Assembly: GCA_964235495.1 (NCBI GenBank)
Contig: CAXSAX010000011.1
Span: 1-64,000, forward strand
Origin: LMUY01 sp964235495
Lineage (GTDB): Bacteria; Pseudomonadota; Alphaproteobacteria; Acetobacterales; Acetobacteraceae
Length of the DNA stretch: 64,000 nucleotides
Reading direction: 5' to 3'
Under the pieces are notes generated by a model. That model saw only the letters and a list, made by a program, of their open reading frames with translations, was not told the origin of the DNA and ran no database searches. A program made the position numbers and the translations under genes. Of the stretch, positions 43,710 through 53,223 are shown piece by piece. The first letter of the stretch is position 1; every line of letters begins with the position of its first letter.

Positions 43710-43863
43710 GGGTGGTCCTGGGTGGCAGCGTGATAGAGCTAGAAACACTTGAAACCGGCTCCGTGCAATTAGCCGCCACACCCGATCCGCTTGCGCCGTC
43801 CAAACCTTTTCGTTTTGCCTGCCGCCCTCTAGGGTCGATGGTGCATCAGACCGGAGTGCGGCC

Positions 43864-45924
43864 ATGGTTTCGTTTCGGGCCATCCTGCTGCTGGGCACCG
43901 CCCTTGGGTGTTCAGCGCCTGCCCTGGCCGACCCGGGCATGTGGACCTTCGACAAGCTGCCGCTGGAGCAGCTGTCCCGCGATCACCAGTTCACCCCCGG
44001 GCCGGATTGGGCGGACCATCTGCGCCGCTCTTCGGTGCGGCTTACGTCGGGTTGCTCAGGCAGCTTCATCTCGCCGGCTGGGCTGGTGCTGTCGAACCAT
44101 CACTGCGCGCGGGACTGCACCGAGGGCCTCGCATCCGAGGGCCACGACCTCATGGCCGACGGCTTCTACGCTGCCGCTGCCGCAGATGAGAAGCGCTGCC
44201 CCAACCTGGAGGTGGACCAACTGGAAGGGATCACGCACGTGACCGACCAGATCAGGGCGGCGACGAAGGGGCGCAACGGGCCGGCGTTTCACGAGGCCGA
44301 GGCCGCCGCCATCGCCGCCGCGGAGAAGGCCGCCACCACTGGGGACGACGTGCGCTGCGAAGTGGTGACGCTGTTCCACGGTGGCGTGTATGACCTCTAC
44401 AAATACTGCCGTTATCAGGACGTGCGGCTGGTGTTCGTGCCCGAGGAGGCTGCGGCTCAATTTGGCGGCTCAAGCACTAGGGATTGGCCGTTTCATGCCT
44501 TAGACATGAGCCTGTTTCGTGTATACGACCACAATCTCGAACTCGATAGCAAAGCTAACTATTTATCGTTTGCCGCCAAACCAGCCGCACCGGGCGCTCT
44601 GGTGTTCGTCTCCGGAAATCCAGGTGATACGGAGCGTCTGGACACTGTGGCCCAGCTCGAGTTTCAGCGCGATGTAGTTTTGCCAACCGATATGGCGGAC
44701 TTCTCGGAACTGCACGGCGTCATGTTGGAGATGTCGCGCGAAGCCCCAGAACTGGCGAGGCAGGCAAACTTCCTCGCCTTTGTCTCTCAATTGAACGCCT
44801 ATCGCACGACGATTCAGCATCGCGTTCTATTAAACACAGGCCTGCTCGCAGATGCTATTCGGGAAGAGGCTGTGCTTCGTACCCACGTAGCTGCCGATCC
44901 GGCACTGTTAGCCCAGTATGGCCGCGCATGGGATGCAATTGCCCTTGCTGTTGCTCACCAGCGCGTCATTGCCGAGCGTTGGAGCGTCCTAGAGCGCGCG
45001 CCGCGCGTGTCCTCGCTGATGCATGATACGATCGCTTTGGTGCGGCACGCGGCGGAGGCCTCCAAGCCGGACGGCCAGCGCCTGCCCGAATACACCGACG
45101 CCGCCTTGCCGCAGCTGCGCGGGCAGGTGCTGTCTCCTGCGCCGATCTACCCCGAGATTGAAACCCGCAGCCTCGCGTGGCTACTCTCCCGCTTGCAGGC
45201 CCACCTGGGCGAAGCCGACGCTGCGGTGGCCGGGCTACTCGGCCACGAGTCGCCCGACGATCTGGCCAAGCGGCTGGTCAGCGGTACCAAGCTCGCGGAT
45301 GTGGAGCAGCGCAAGGCGCTGTTCGATGGCGGCGCGGCAGCGGTCGCGGCCTCCATCGACCCGCTGGTAGCCTACGTGCGCGACAAGTGGGAGCCGATGG
45401 CGCGCGCCGTCCGGCGCGATGATGACGACAACGTGGAAGCGGTCATCACCGCCAATGCGGCGTTGATCGACCAGGCGCGTTACGCGGTTCTCGGCGCGTC
45501 CGCCGCGCCCGACGCGACGTTCACCCCCCGGCTGTCGTACGGCGTTGTGCAAGGCTACAGCCTGGATAGAGCCGCGATGCCGGCGATGACCACGGTGGGC
45601 GAGGCGTTCGCGCAAGACACGGGCCACGACCCGTTTCGCCTCCCTAAGAGCTGGCTCGACGCGAAGAGCGGCCTGGACGGGGCGACGCCGCTGGATATGG
45701 CGACGACGGCGGACATCGTCGGCGGCAACTCCGGCTCGCCGATGGTGGACCGGGATGGCAAGCTGGTCGGCTTGATCTTCGCCGTCAACGACGCGGGAGA
45801 GGGCGGCACGTTTAGATACGACGACGCGCAGGTGCGCGCGATCGCGGTGGCCGTGCCCGCGATCCGGATGGCGCTCGACAAGATCTACCACGCCGACCGG
45901 ATCGTGAAGGAGATCGACCGCTAA
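43864..45924 (+). CDS. S46 family peptidase (dipeptidyl-peptidase 7/11-like)
   Basis: 686 residues, close to S46 enzymes (about 700). A signal peptide (AILLLGTALGCSAPALA) is followed by a serine-protease fold with an inserted helical domain. Triad candidates: the His of SNHHC (about 79), Asp214 in HALDMSLFRVY and Ser623 in GGNSGSPMV. S46 enzymes cleave dipeptides from protein N-termini in the periplasm. The stretch from about 44458 to 45010 is visibly less GC-rich, with four TTA leucine codons, and differs from the coding style on both sides, yet the frame is kept. Confidence 0.92.
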   Translation: MVSFRAILLLGTALGCSAPALADPGMWTFDKLPLEQLSRDHQFTPGPDWADHLRRSSVRLTSGCSGSFISPAGLVLSNHHCARDCTEGLASEGHDLMADGFYAAAAADEKRCPNLEVDQLEGITHVTDQIRAATKGRNGPAFHEAEAAAIAAAEKAATTGDDVRCEVVTLFHGGVYDLYKYCRYQDVRLVFVPEEAAAQFGGSSTRDWPFHALDMSLFRVYDHNLELDSKANYLSFAAKPAAPGALVFVSGNPGDTERLDTVAQLEFQRDVVLPTDMADFSELHGVMLEMSREAPELARQANFLAFVSQLNAYRTTIQHRVLLNTGLLADAIREEAVLRTHVAADPALLAQYGRAWDAIALAVAHQRVIAERWSVLERAPRVSSLMHDTIALVRHAAEASKPDGQRLPEYTDAALPQLRGQVLSPAPIYPEIETRSLAWLLSRLQAHLGEADAAVAGLLGHESPDDLAKRLVSGTKLADVEQRKALFDGGAAAVAASIDPLVAYVRDKWEPMARAVRRDDDDNVEAVITANAALIDQARYAVLGASAAPDATFTPRLSYGVVQGYSLDRAAMPAMTTVGEAFAQDTGHDPFRLPKSWLDAKSGLDGATPLDMATTADIVGGNSGSPMVDRDGKLVGLIFAVNDAGEGGTFRYDDAQVRAIAVAVPAIRMALDKIYHADRIVKEIDR

Positions 45925-45936
45925 TAGGCCGCTCGC

Positions 45937-47049
45937 CTATAGCAGCACCAAGTCATCCCGGTGCACCGCCTCGTCCCGCCCGCGCCACCCCAGCAGCGCC
46001 TCGATCTGCTCCGACCGATGCCCGGCGATCTGGCGCAAATCCTGCGCCGAATACGCCGATAGCCCGCGCGCCAGCGCCGCGCCGTCCGGGCCGCGCACGT
46101 CCACCGGGTCGCCGCGGTCGAACGCGCCTTCCACCGCGCACACCCCGGCCGGCAACAGGGAGCGGCCGGCCGCCAAGGCGCGGGCTGCGCCGGCATCCAC
46201 GCTCAGCGCCCCGAGCGGGGCCAGGCTGCCGGCAATCCAGCGCTTGCGGGCGGAGCGGCCTTCGGGGGCGGGCAGGAACCAGGTGCAGCGGGCGCCCTCC
46301 GCCACCGCGGCCACCGGGTGGGGCGCGCTGCCGAGGGCGATGGCCATGGCGCAGCCGGCTTGGGTGGCGATGCGGGCGGCGGCGAGCTTGGTCCGCATGC
46401 CGCCGGAGGAGTAGCCGAGGGGCGGCTCGCCGGCCATCGCCTCGATCGCGGGGGTGAGAAGCGGCACCATGGGGATGTGCTGGGCCGCCGGGTCGGTGCG
46501 GGGGTCGCCCGTGTAGAGGCCGTCGATGTCGGAGAGCAGCAGCAGCCGGTCCGCCCCCACCATCTCGGCCACGCGGGCGGCCAGGCGGTCGTTGTCGCCG
46601 AAGCGGATCTCGGCGGTGGCGACGCTGTCGTTCTCGTTGATGACGGGGACGCAACCGAGGCCCAGCAGGGTGGTGAGCGTGGCCCGCGCGTTCAGGTAGC
46701 GCCGCCGGTCCTCCGTGTCGCCCAGGGTGAGCAGCAATTGCGCGGCGGTCAGCCCGTGGGCGGACAGCGCCGCCGCCCAGGCTTGCGCCAGGCGAATCTG
46801 GCCCACGGCGGCCGCGGCCTGCTTTTCCTCCAGCCGCAGCCGGCGCTGGGTGAGGCCGAGGGTGTGCCGGGCCAGAGCTATGGCACCGGAGGAGACGAGG
46901 ATCACCGCCGTGCCGCGGGCGCGGGCGGCGGCCACGTCCGACGCTACGCTAAGAAGCCACTCGGTGCGGGGGACCGCGCCGTCCGCCACCAGGGCGCTGC
47001 CCATCTTGACGACGAGCAACTTGGCATCCGCGATGCCGAGCAAACTCAC
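45937..47049 (-). CDS. proB: Glutamate 5-kinase
   Basis: 370 residues. Amino-acid-kinase domain with LLVVKMGSALVADG, VSSGAIALARHTLG, NENDSVATAEIRFGDNDRLAARVA and LLSDIDGLYTGDP, then GYSSGGMRTKLAAARIA. A C-terminal PUA domain (from about 275, with FDRGDPVDVRG and GLSAYSAQDLRQI) follows. First step of proline synthesis, feedback-controlled by proline. The GTG start overlaps the obgE stop (GTGA). It ends just before the convergent S46 gene. Confidence 0.97.
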   Translation of the reverse strand: MSLLGIADAKLLVVKMGSALVADGAVPRTEWLLSVASDVAAARARGTAVILVSSGAIALARHTLGLTQRRLRLEEKQAAAAVGQIRLAQAWAAALSAHGLTAAQLLLTLGDTEDRRRYLNARATLTTLLGLGCVPVINENDSVATAEIRFGDNDRLAARVAEMVGADRLLLLSDIDGLYTGDPRTDPAAQHIPMVPLLTPAIEAMAGEPPLGYSSGGMRTKLAAARIATQAGCAMAIALGSAPHPVAAVAEGARCTWFLPAPEGRSARKRWIAGSLAPLGALSVDAGAARALAAGRSLLPAGVCAVEGAFDRGDPVDVRGPDGAALARGLSAYSAQDLRQIAGHRSEQIEALLGWRGRDEAVHRDDLVLL

Positions 47050-48053
47050 GCCGCGACGCGGCGGCCGTGCACCGTGTTCATCAGCCGGCGCAGCAGCGCC
47101 GGCACGCCGGCGCCGGTGGCTCCGGACAGCAGCGCCACCTCCTGGCCGGAGGCGCGGGCCAGGGCCGAGCGCCGGGCGGCGGTCTCGCGCGGGTTCATCG
47201 CGTCGGACTTGTTGAGCACCAGCAGCTCCGGTTTCTCGGCCAGGCCGCCGCCGTAGGCTGACAGCTCCTCGCGCACGGTGCGCCAGGCGTCCACCACGTT
47301 GCCGGCCGCGCCATCGACCAGGTGCAGCAGCACGGCGCAACGCTCCACGTGGCCGAGGAAGCGGTCCCCCAGGCCGGCGCCCTCGTGCGCCCCCTCGATC
47401 AGACCGGGGATGTCGGCGATAACGAACTCTTCAGAGTGGGACAGCCGGACCACGCCCAATTGGGGGTGCAGTGTGGTGAACGGATAGTCCGCGATCTTGG
47501 GCCTCGCGGCCGACACTACGGACAGGAAGGTGCTCTTGCCGGCGTTCGGCAGGCCGACCAGGCCCACGTCGGCGATTAGCTTGAGCCGCAGCCAGACCCA
47601 GCGCTCCTCGCCGGGCCAGCCCTTGTCGGCGCGGCGCGGCGCGCGGTTGGTGCTGCTCTTGAAGTGGGCGTTGCCGTGGCCGCCATCGCCACCGCGGCAC
47701 AGCACGATGCGCTTGCCAGGGGCGTCGAGGTCGGCCAGCAACAGCTCGCGGTCGCCGTCGTCGATGATCTGGGTGCCGACGGGGACGCGGATCAGCACGT
47801 CGTCTGACCCGGCGCCGGTGCGGTCCTGCCCGGCGCCGTTGCCGCCCTTGCGGGCGCGGAAGTGCTGTGTATAGCGGAAGTCGATCAGCGTGTTAAGGTT
47901 GGCCACCGCCTCGAACACCACGTCCCCGCCGCGCCCGCCAGTGCCGCCGTCGGGGCCGCCGAACTCGATGAACCGCTCCCGCCGGAACGCGATCACGCCA
48001 TCGCCGCCATCGCCGGAGCGGACGTAGATCTTGGCTTGGTCGAGGAACTTCAT
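47046..48053 (-). CDS. obgE: Obg GTPase (ObgE/CgtA)
   Basis: 335 residues. N-terminal glycine-rich Obg fold (MKFLDQAKIYVRSGDGGDG, GGPDGGTGGRGGDV) to about 155, then the GTPase domain with GLPNAGKST (G1, about 166-174), DIPGLIEGAHEG (G3) and NKSDAM (G4). No C-terminal OCT domain, as usual here. Essential for 50S assembly and stress response. Lies after rpmA, separated by a hairpin terminator, and is coupled to proB. Confidence 0.97.
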   Translation of the reverse strand: MKFLDQAKIYVRSGDGGDGVIAFRRERFIEFGGPDGGTGGRGGDVVFEAVANLNTLIDFRYTQHFRARKGGNGAGQDRTGAGSDDVLIRVPVGTQIIDDGDRELLLADLDAPGKRIVLCRGGDGGHGNAHFKSSTNRAPRRADKGWPGEERWVWLRLKLIADVGLVGLPNAGKSTFLSVVSAARPKIADYPFTTLHPQLGVVRLSHSEEFVIADIPGLIEGAHEGAGLGDRFLGHVERCAVLLHLVDGAAGNVVDAWRTVREELSAYGGGLAEKPELLVLNKSDAMNPRETAARRSALARASGQEVALLSGATGAGVPALLRRLMNTVHGRRVAA

Positions 48054-48062
48054 GGCGGGGGT

Positions 48063-48100
48063 CCAAAAGCGAAAGGGGCCGGCTTGCGCCGGCCCCTTTC
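48063..48100 (-). terminator. Terminator between rpmA and obgE
   Basis: A perfect 13-bp inverted repeat (GAAAGGGGCCGGC / GCCGGCCCCTTTC, 48071-48100) with a four-base loop, 23 bases after the rpmA stop, followed on the minus strand by GCTTTT. It probably ends most rplU-rpmA transcripts and lowers obgE-proB transcription, as an attenuator would. Confidence 0.8.
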
Positions 48101-48122
48101 AGATAGGATGTCAGGGCGAGAC

Positions 48123-48392
48123 TTACTCGGCGGCGAGCGGCACGGTCTCCACCGCCACGTGCACCCGGCTGTCGGCGCGGCGATAGAACTTCACGTTGCC
48201 GTCCACCAGGGCGAACAAGGTATGGTCCTTGCCGACACCGACGTTGACGCCGGGCTTCACCTTGGTGCCGCGCTGGCGGATGATGATGTTGCCGGCGATC
48301 ACCGCCTCGCCACCGTATTTCTTGACGCCGAGCCGGCGGCCTTCCGTGTCGCGGCCGTTGCGGGACGAGCCGCCTGCCTTCTTGTGTGCCAT
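48123..48392 (-). CDS. rpmA: 50S ribosomal protein L27
   Basis: 89 residues. The N-terminus MAHKKAGGSSRNGRDT and the middle KKYGGEAVIAGNIIIRQRGTKVKPG are diagnostic; VGVGKDHTLFALVDGNVKF follows. Helps tRNA placement at the peptidyl transferase centre. ATG 48392 gives the canonical start. Thirteen bases after rplU, as nearly always. Confidence 0.98.
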   Translation of the reverse strand: MAHKKAGGSSRNGRDTEGRRLGVKKYGGEAVIAGNIIIRQRGTKVKPGVNVGVGKDHTLFALVDGNVKFYRRADSRVHVAVETVPLAAE

Positions 48393-48405
48393 GTCTGCCT
48401 CTCCT

Positions 48406-48729
48406 TCAGGCTGCGGCGGCGCCGCTGATCTCGCCGATGCGCAGCACGGTGACATGCTGGCGGTGGCCATTCTTACGTCGGCTGTTCTGGCGGCGGCGCT
48501 TCTTGAAAATGATGACCTTGTCCAGCCGGTCCTGCGCGATGACGGTCGCGGTCACGCTGGCGCCGGGCACCAGCGGCGCGCCGATTGCCACACCCGCCTC
48601 GCCGCCGACGGCCAGCACGTCGGTGAAGGTGATGACGGCGCCGGCCTCGGCCTCCAGCTTCTCGACCTTGAGCACCAGCTCGGGCGTCACGCGATACTGT
48701 TTTCCGCCGGTGCGGATGACTGCGAACAT
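48406..48729 (-). CDS. rplU: 50S ribosomal protein L21
   Basis: 107 residues. MFAVIRTGGKQYRVTPE start, KVEKLEAEAGAVI, IIFKKRRRQNSRRKNGHRQ signature with the basic rRNA-binding stretch, and HVTVLRIGEI. First gene of the rplU-rpmA pair. The short region upstream (48730-48836) should carry the promoter; no clear boxes were seen. Confidence 0.97.
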   Translation of the reverse strand: MFAVIRTGGKQYRVTPELVLKVEKLEAEAGAVITFTDVLAVGGEAGVAIGAPLVPGASVTATVIAQDRLDKVIIFKKRRRQNSRRKNGHRQHVTVLRIGEISGAAAA

Positions 48730-48836
48730 CAGGCGTGGTCCTGTGGCAACGGCGATGGGGCAGCAGGTCGCCCTGCCGCCGGAGCGTCTGGTTATAGCCC
48801 GGCGGCCCGCATAGTCAAACCGTCACAGCCCAGCCC

Positions 48837-49265
48837 TTACAGGCCGGTCTTGGCCATCAGCCCGGCCGCGGCGACGCCGGCGGAGGCGCAAACCTCATCA
48901 TTGTCCGAGTTGTCGCCGGAGATGCCCACCGCGCCGATCACCTCGCCATCGGACAGGATCAGCACGCCGCTCGGCACCGGCACCAGGCGGCCGCCGCTGA
49001 CTGTGGACAGCGCCGCCATGAAGGTCGGGTTGGCCTGGGTGCGGTTGAACAGCTCGCGCGAGCCGAAGCCCATGCCGAGCGCACCCCATGCCTTGCCGTA
49101 GGCGATGTCGAACCGGAGGATGCCGGCGCCGTCCTCGCGCTTGAAGGCGACCAGGTGGCCGCCGGCGTCCAGCACCGCGACGGTGAGCGGCAGGAAGCCG
49201 TGCTCGCGCCCGGCCTTCAGCGCCGCGTCCACGATAGTCGAGGCAGTCTGCAACGTCATGCGCAT
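48837..49265 (-). CDS. GlcG/HbpS family haem-binding-like protein
   Basis: 142 residues. Pattern LQTASTIVDAALKAGREHGFLPLTVAVLDAGGHLVAFKREDGAG, AYGKAWGALGMGFGSREL and LVPVPSGVLILSDGEVIGAVGISGDNSDNDEVCA is that of the GlcG/HbpS (DUF336) family. Members bind haem or help glycolate oxidation; exact role unknown. ATG 49265 follows a CAGGAG site. No signal peptide. No glycolate genes are adjacent. Confidence 0.9.
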   Translation of the reverse strand: MRMTLQTASTIVDAALKAGREHGFLPLTVAVLDAGGHLVAFKREDGAGILRFDIAYGKAWGALGMGFGSRELFNRTQANPTFMAALSTVSGGRLVPVPSGVLILSDGEVIGAVGISGDNSDNDEVCASAGVAAAGLMAKTGL

Positions 49266-49503
49266 CGGCGTGGCTCCTGGGCGGTGATGGAGGCTGTCCC
49301 GCGTGATACTGCTGGCGTCACTGTCGCTCAAGGGCAACACTGTCTCGCCCTTACAACTTCGTGTCCCGCACGAGAATTGCCCGGGGGCCCGCGTCTGCGC
49401 ATCATTGCGCCACGATCGGCCCGCCTGAACCTCGCGGTTGCGACGTGGCCCGGCCGGCATGGGCGATGGCGGAAGCCGGGCTCCCGGCGGTGAGGAGGGC
49501 TGA

Positions 49504-50997
49504 ATGCGCAAGTTCCTGCTGGCGGGCGTGGCCGTCCTGGCCGCCTCGGCCGCGTCCGCCCCTCCGGCGGCCGCGCAGACGGCGGGCTATGACGACGGCC
49601 AGTCCGCCCCTTCGCAGGGCCAGGTGACGGTGCGGCTGAACGGCCGCTTTCGCTTCTACGCCGACGTGATGCCGACCGACTCGGCACGGACCAGCAACTT
49701 CGCCGCTCCTGCCGCCGCCGCCACCACGGCGATCGGCTCGGCCACCGGCAACACGTCGAATGCCGGGTTCAACCGCTTGGACAATTACGGCTTCCAGGAT
49801 TACGTGCGGCTGTATCCCGGCTTTGACGGCATTGCCGCCAACGGGTTGAAATATGGCGCGTCGATCGAGATTCGGCAGGAGAACAATTTCGGCAGCGGCA
49901 ACGGCGTGTACGGCCCGGCCGGCGCGCAGGTGCGCTTCCAGGGCGGGCTGTACGTGCAGCGCGAGTGGGGCTATCTCGGCGCCGACCAGTACGGCACGCT
50001 GCGCTTCGGCAGCACCGACGACCCGAACAGCCTGTATCTGACGGGCACGCTGGAGAACTTCGACGCGGGCGGGCTGAACGGGGATCTGCCGTTCGCCCTG
50101 CCAGGCGCCGTGCAAGTGACCTGGCCGTTCGCCGACGCCAACTACAACGCCAACAGCTACAGCAGCGACAAGGCGGTATACCTGTCGCCGCAGTACGACG
50201 GCTTTGACTTCGGCGCCTCGTTCGAGCCGAGCACCTCCACCACCGGCGGCATCAACGCCGGCGATTGCGGCCCGACTGCCGCGCCCGGGCAATACATCGC
50301 GTCCGGCAACAGCGTGGCGACGCCGGGCTGCGCCGCGCTCAGCTCGACCAGCACCGGCGACTACACCCGGCGCCGGGACACCTACGAGGCGCTGCTGCGC
50401 TACCGCGGCGTGTTCGAAGGCGTCTATGGCGTGGCGGCGACCGCGTCGTACCAGGGATCGGGCCGGGTGCACGACAGCGGCATTGCCGGGTCCGCCGCCG
50501 ATCCGAAGCACTTTCCGGAAGACGATTTGAGCGTCGCCGATTTCGGTCTCGCGGTGACGTACGCTGGCGTGGTGGTCGGCGCCAACTACCAGTTCGGGCG
50601 CTATGGCGGGCAGGGCGGCGCATATGGCGACCTGATCAGCAAGGGCCAGCCGAACTCCTCCGCGCTGCTGCTGGGTGCCAGCTACACGGTCGGGCCGCTG
50701 GTGTTCGGCGCGCACTACCTGCGCTCCTTCACGGAGGGCGACAACCAGACCGCCACCAGCCGCTCGCTGCTCGGCACACCCTACACCGGCCCGGTGATCG
50801 GCGGGCAGCGGTTCGAGGAGGGCGCGGCGGCGGGCGGCACCTACGCGCTGGCCCCCGGGGTGGCGACCTACCTGTCCTACGCCTGGGGCCAGCGCCGGCA
50901 GAACGGCTTTGACTTCCTAAACGACGTGTCCAACAGCCCCAACAACAACAAGGTGGACAGCTCCGTGCTGGGCGTCGGCACATCGTTCTCCTGGTGA
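49504..50997 (+). CDS. Outer membrane porin
   Basis: 497 residues. Signal peptide MRKFLLAGVAVLAASAASAPPAAAQ, then alternating beta-strands and glycine turns (GQVTVRLNGRFRFYADV, GLKYGASIEIRQ, YVQREWGYLGADQYGTLRFG), ending in SSVLGVGTSFSW, with the terminal aromatic residue needed for BAM insertion. Resembles alphaproteobacterial 16-stranded porins. Forms a general or solute-specific pore. GTG of folP overlaps its TGA stop, an unexpected coupling of a porin with folate synthesis. Confidence 0.9.
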   Translation: MRKFLLAGVAVLAASAASAPPAAAQTAGYDDGQSAPSQGQVTVRLNGRFRFYADVMPTDSARTSNFAAPAAAATTAIGSATGNTSNAGFNRLDNYGFQDYVRLYPGFDGIAANGLKYGASIEIRQENNFGSGNGVYGPAGAQVRFQGGLYVQREWGYLGADQYGTLRFGSTDDPNSLYLTGTLENFDAGGLNGDLPFALPGAVQVTWPFADANYNANSYSSDKAVYLSPQYDGFDFGASFEPSTSTTGGINAGDCGPTAAPGQYIASGNSVATPGCAALSSTSTGDYTRRRDTYEALLRYRGVFEGVYGVAATASYQGSGRVHDSGIAGSAADPKHFPEDDLSVADFGLAVTYAGVVVGANYQFGRYGGQGGAYGDLISKGQPNSSALLLGASYTVGPLVFGAHYLRSFTEGDNQTATSRSLLGTPYTGPVIGGQRFEEGAAAGGTYALAPGVATYLSYAWGQRRQNGFDFLNDVSNSPNNNKVDSSVLGVGTSFSW

Positions 50998-51818
50998 GGG
51001 CCCCGGCAGCCTGGGCCGGCCTGCCGTCCCGCCCGCTGGTCATGGCGGTGCTGAACGTCACCCCGGACAGCTTCAGCGACGGCGGCGACTTCCTCCACCC
51101 GGCGGACGCCATCGCCGCGGGGGAGCGCATGGCCGCCGAGGGCGCCGACATCATCGACATCGGCGGCGAGTCCACCCGGCCCGGCAGCGCCGCCGTGCTG
51201 CCCGAGGAGGAGCGGGCCCGGGTGCTGCCGGTGGTCGCCGGGCTGCGCGGGCTCGGCGTGGCGCTGTCGGTCGACACCCGCAACGCCGCCACCATGGCAG
51301 CGGCCCTGGACGCGGGCGCCGCCATCGTGAACGACGTGTCCGCCGGGAGCCATGACCCGGACTGCCTCGCCCTGCTCGCGGCGCGGGGCTGCCCCGCGGT
51401 GCTGATGCACATGCGCGGCACGCCGGCCACCATGAACGGACTGGCGCAGTACGGCGACGTGGCGGCGGAGGTCACGGCGGAGTTGGCCGCCCGCCTGCGC
51501 GCGGCGGAGGCGGCCGGCGTCGCGCCGGGCCAGGTGGCGCTCGACCCCGGCATCGGGTTTGCCAAGGATGGCGGGCACAACGTGGCGCTGCTGCGCGGGT
51601 TGGGCCAGGTGGCCGCACTCGGCCGGCCGCTGGTGGTGGGGGTGTCGCGCAAGCGGTTCCTGGGCGCGCTGGGCGGCGGTGCGGCGGCGAAGGGGCGGCT
51701 GGGCGGCTCGCTGGCGGCAGCGCTGTTCGCGCTGTCCCGCGGGGCGCGGATACTGCGCGTTCATGATGTCGCGGCTACGGTGGAGGCGGTGCGGGTCTGG
51801 CAGGCCCTGGCCGGCTAG
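50994..51818 (+). CDS. folP: Dihydropteroate synthase
   Basis: 274 residues. MAVLNVTPDSFSDGG (first signature), GADIIDIGGESTRPG (second), VSVDTRNA-type strand SVDTRNAATM, NDVSAG and GVSRKRFLG near the C-terminus. Joins p-aminobenzoate to dihydropterin pyrophosphate; target of sulphonamides. GTG start overlaps the porin stop. Followed after 40 bases by glmM, with which it is often found. Confidence 0.96.
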   Translation: MRAPAAWAGLPSRPLVMAVLNVTPDSFSDGGDFLHPADAIAAGERMAAEGADIIDIGGESTRPGSAAVLPEEERARVLPVVAGLRGLGVALSVDTRNAATMAAALDAGAAIVNDVSAGSHDPDCLALLAARGCPAVLMHMRGTPATMNGLAQYGDVAAEVTAELAARLRAAEAAGVAPGQVALDPGIGFAKDGGHNVALLRGLGQVAALGRPLVVGVSRKRFLGALGGGAAAKGRLGGSLAAALFALSRGARILRVHDVAATVEAVRVWQALAG

Positions 51819-51858
51819 GCTAGGAGCGGGTCGTTACAATCGCGGGGTGGGCGTCAGG

Positions 51859-53223
51859 ATGGCAAACGGCAGGCGCCTGTTCGGCACGGATGGCATCCGC
51901 GGCACCGCCAACACGGACCCGATGACGGCCGAGACCGCGCTGCGCCTCGGCCAGGCGGCGGGCCTGCTGTTCGTGCGCGGCAGCCACCGGCACCGGGTGC
52001 TGATCGGCAAGGACACCCGGCTGTCCGGCTACATGATCGAGCCCGCCCTGGTGGCCGGCTTCGTGGGCGCCGGCATGGACGTGCATTTGGTGGGGCCGCT
52101 GCCCACCCCGGCCATTGCCATGCTGACCCGCTCCATGCGCGCCGACCTGGGCGTGATGATCTCGGCCAGCCACAACCCGTTCGAGGATAACGGCATCAAG
52201 CTGTTCGGCCCGGATGGCTACAAGTTGTCCGACGCGGTGGAGGCCGAAATCGAGGCGCTGATGGCATCCAACCTGTCCGCCCGCATGGCGGCCCCGGCGG
52301 CGCTGGGCCGCGCCTCCCGTCTGACGGACGCGGCCGGGCGCTACATCGAGGGCGCCAAGGCCACCTTCCCGCGCGGGCAGACGCTGGACGGGCTCAAGAT
52401 CGTCGTCGATTGCGCGCACGGGGCGGCCTACAAGGTCGCTCCCACCGTGCTGTGGGAGCTGGGCGCCACGGTGATCCCGATGGGCGTCACCCCGGACGGG
52501 TTCAACATTAACCGCGACTGCGGCTCCACCGTGCCGGCGCAGCTGTGCCAGGCGGTGGTGGAGCACGGCGCGGACCTCGGCCTGGCGCTGGACGGCGACG
52601 CGGACCGCCTGCTGCTGTCGGACGAGCGCGGCCGACTGGTGGACGGGGACCAGATTCTGGCGCTGACGGCGCAAAGCTGGCACCGCGCCGGCCGGTTGCG
52701 CGGCGGCGCGGTGGCGGCCACCGTGATGTCCAATCTCGGGCTGGAGCGGTTCCTGGACGGGCAGGGCACGCCGCTGCGCCGCACCGCCGTGGGCGACCGC
52801 TACGTGATGGAGCGGATGCGGGCGGACGGGCTGAACCTGGGCGGCGAGCAGTCCGGCCACATCATCATGGCCGACTACTCCACCACCGGCGACGGGCTGG
52901 TGGCGGCCTTGCAGGTGCTGGCGGTGCTGGCGGAGCGGCAGTGCCCGGCCAGCGAGGCGTGCCGCCTGTTCGACCCGCTGCCGCAGCGACTGCGCAGCGT
53001 GCGCTTCGCTGGCGGCTCGCCGCTGTCGGACAGCCGGGTGCAGGCGGCCATCGCCAGGGCGGAGGCGAGCCTGGCCGGCACGGGACGCCTGCTGCTGCGC
53101 GCCAGCGGCACCGAGCCGGTGATCCGGGTGATGGCGGAAGGCGAGGACGAGGCGCTGGTCGCCCGGCTGGTGGACGGGTTATGCGCCGCCATCACGGACG
53201 TGGCGCAAGCGCGCGCCGCGTGA
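51859..53223 (+). CDS. glmM: Phosphoglucosamine mutase
   Basis: 454 residues, standard. Phosphoserine loop VMISASHNPFEDNGIK with Ser104, metal loop LDGDADR, sugar loop GGEQSGH and phosphate loop RASGTEPVIRVMAE. Converts glucosamine-6-phosphate to glucosamine-1-phosphate for peptidoglycan and LPS. ATG 51859 gives MANGRRLFGTDGIRG; a GTG at 51847 adds four residues and cannot be ruled out. The stop overlaps thiD (GTGA). Confidence 0.97.
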   Translation: MANGRRLFGTDGIRGTANTDPMTAETALRLGQAAGLLFVRGSHRHRVLIGKDTRLSGYMIEPALVAGFVGAGMDVHLVGPLPTPAIAMLTRSMRADLGVMISASHNPFEDNGIKLFGPDGYKLSDAVEAEIEALMASNLSARMAAPAALGRASRLTDAAGRYIEGAKATFPRGQTLDGLKIVVDCAHGAAYKVAPTVLWELGATVIPMGVTPDGFNINRDCGSTVPAQLCQAVVEHGADLGLALDGDADRLLLSDERGRLVDGDQILALTAQSWHRAGRLRGGAVAATVMSNLGLERFLDGQGTPLRRTAVGDRYVMERMRADGLNLGGEQSGHIIMADYSTTGDGLVAALQVLAVLAERQCPASEACRLFDPLPQRLRSVRFAGGSPLSDSRVQAAIARAEASLAGTGRLLLRASGTEPVIRVMAEGEDEALVARLVDGLCAAITDVAQARAA

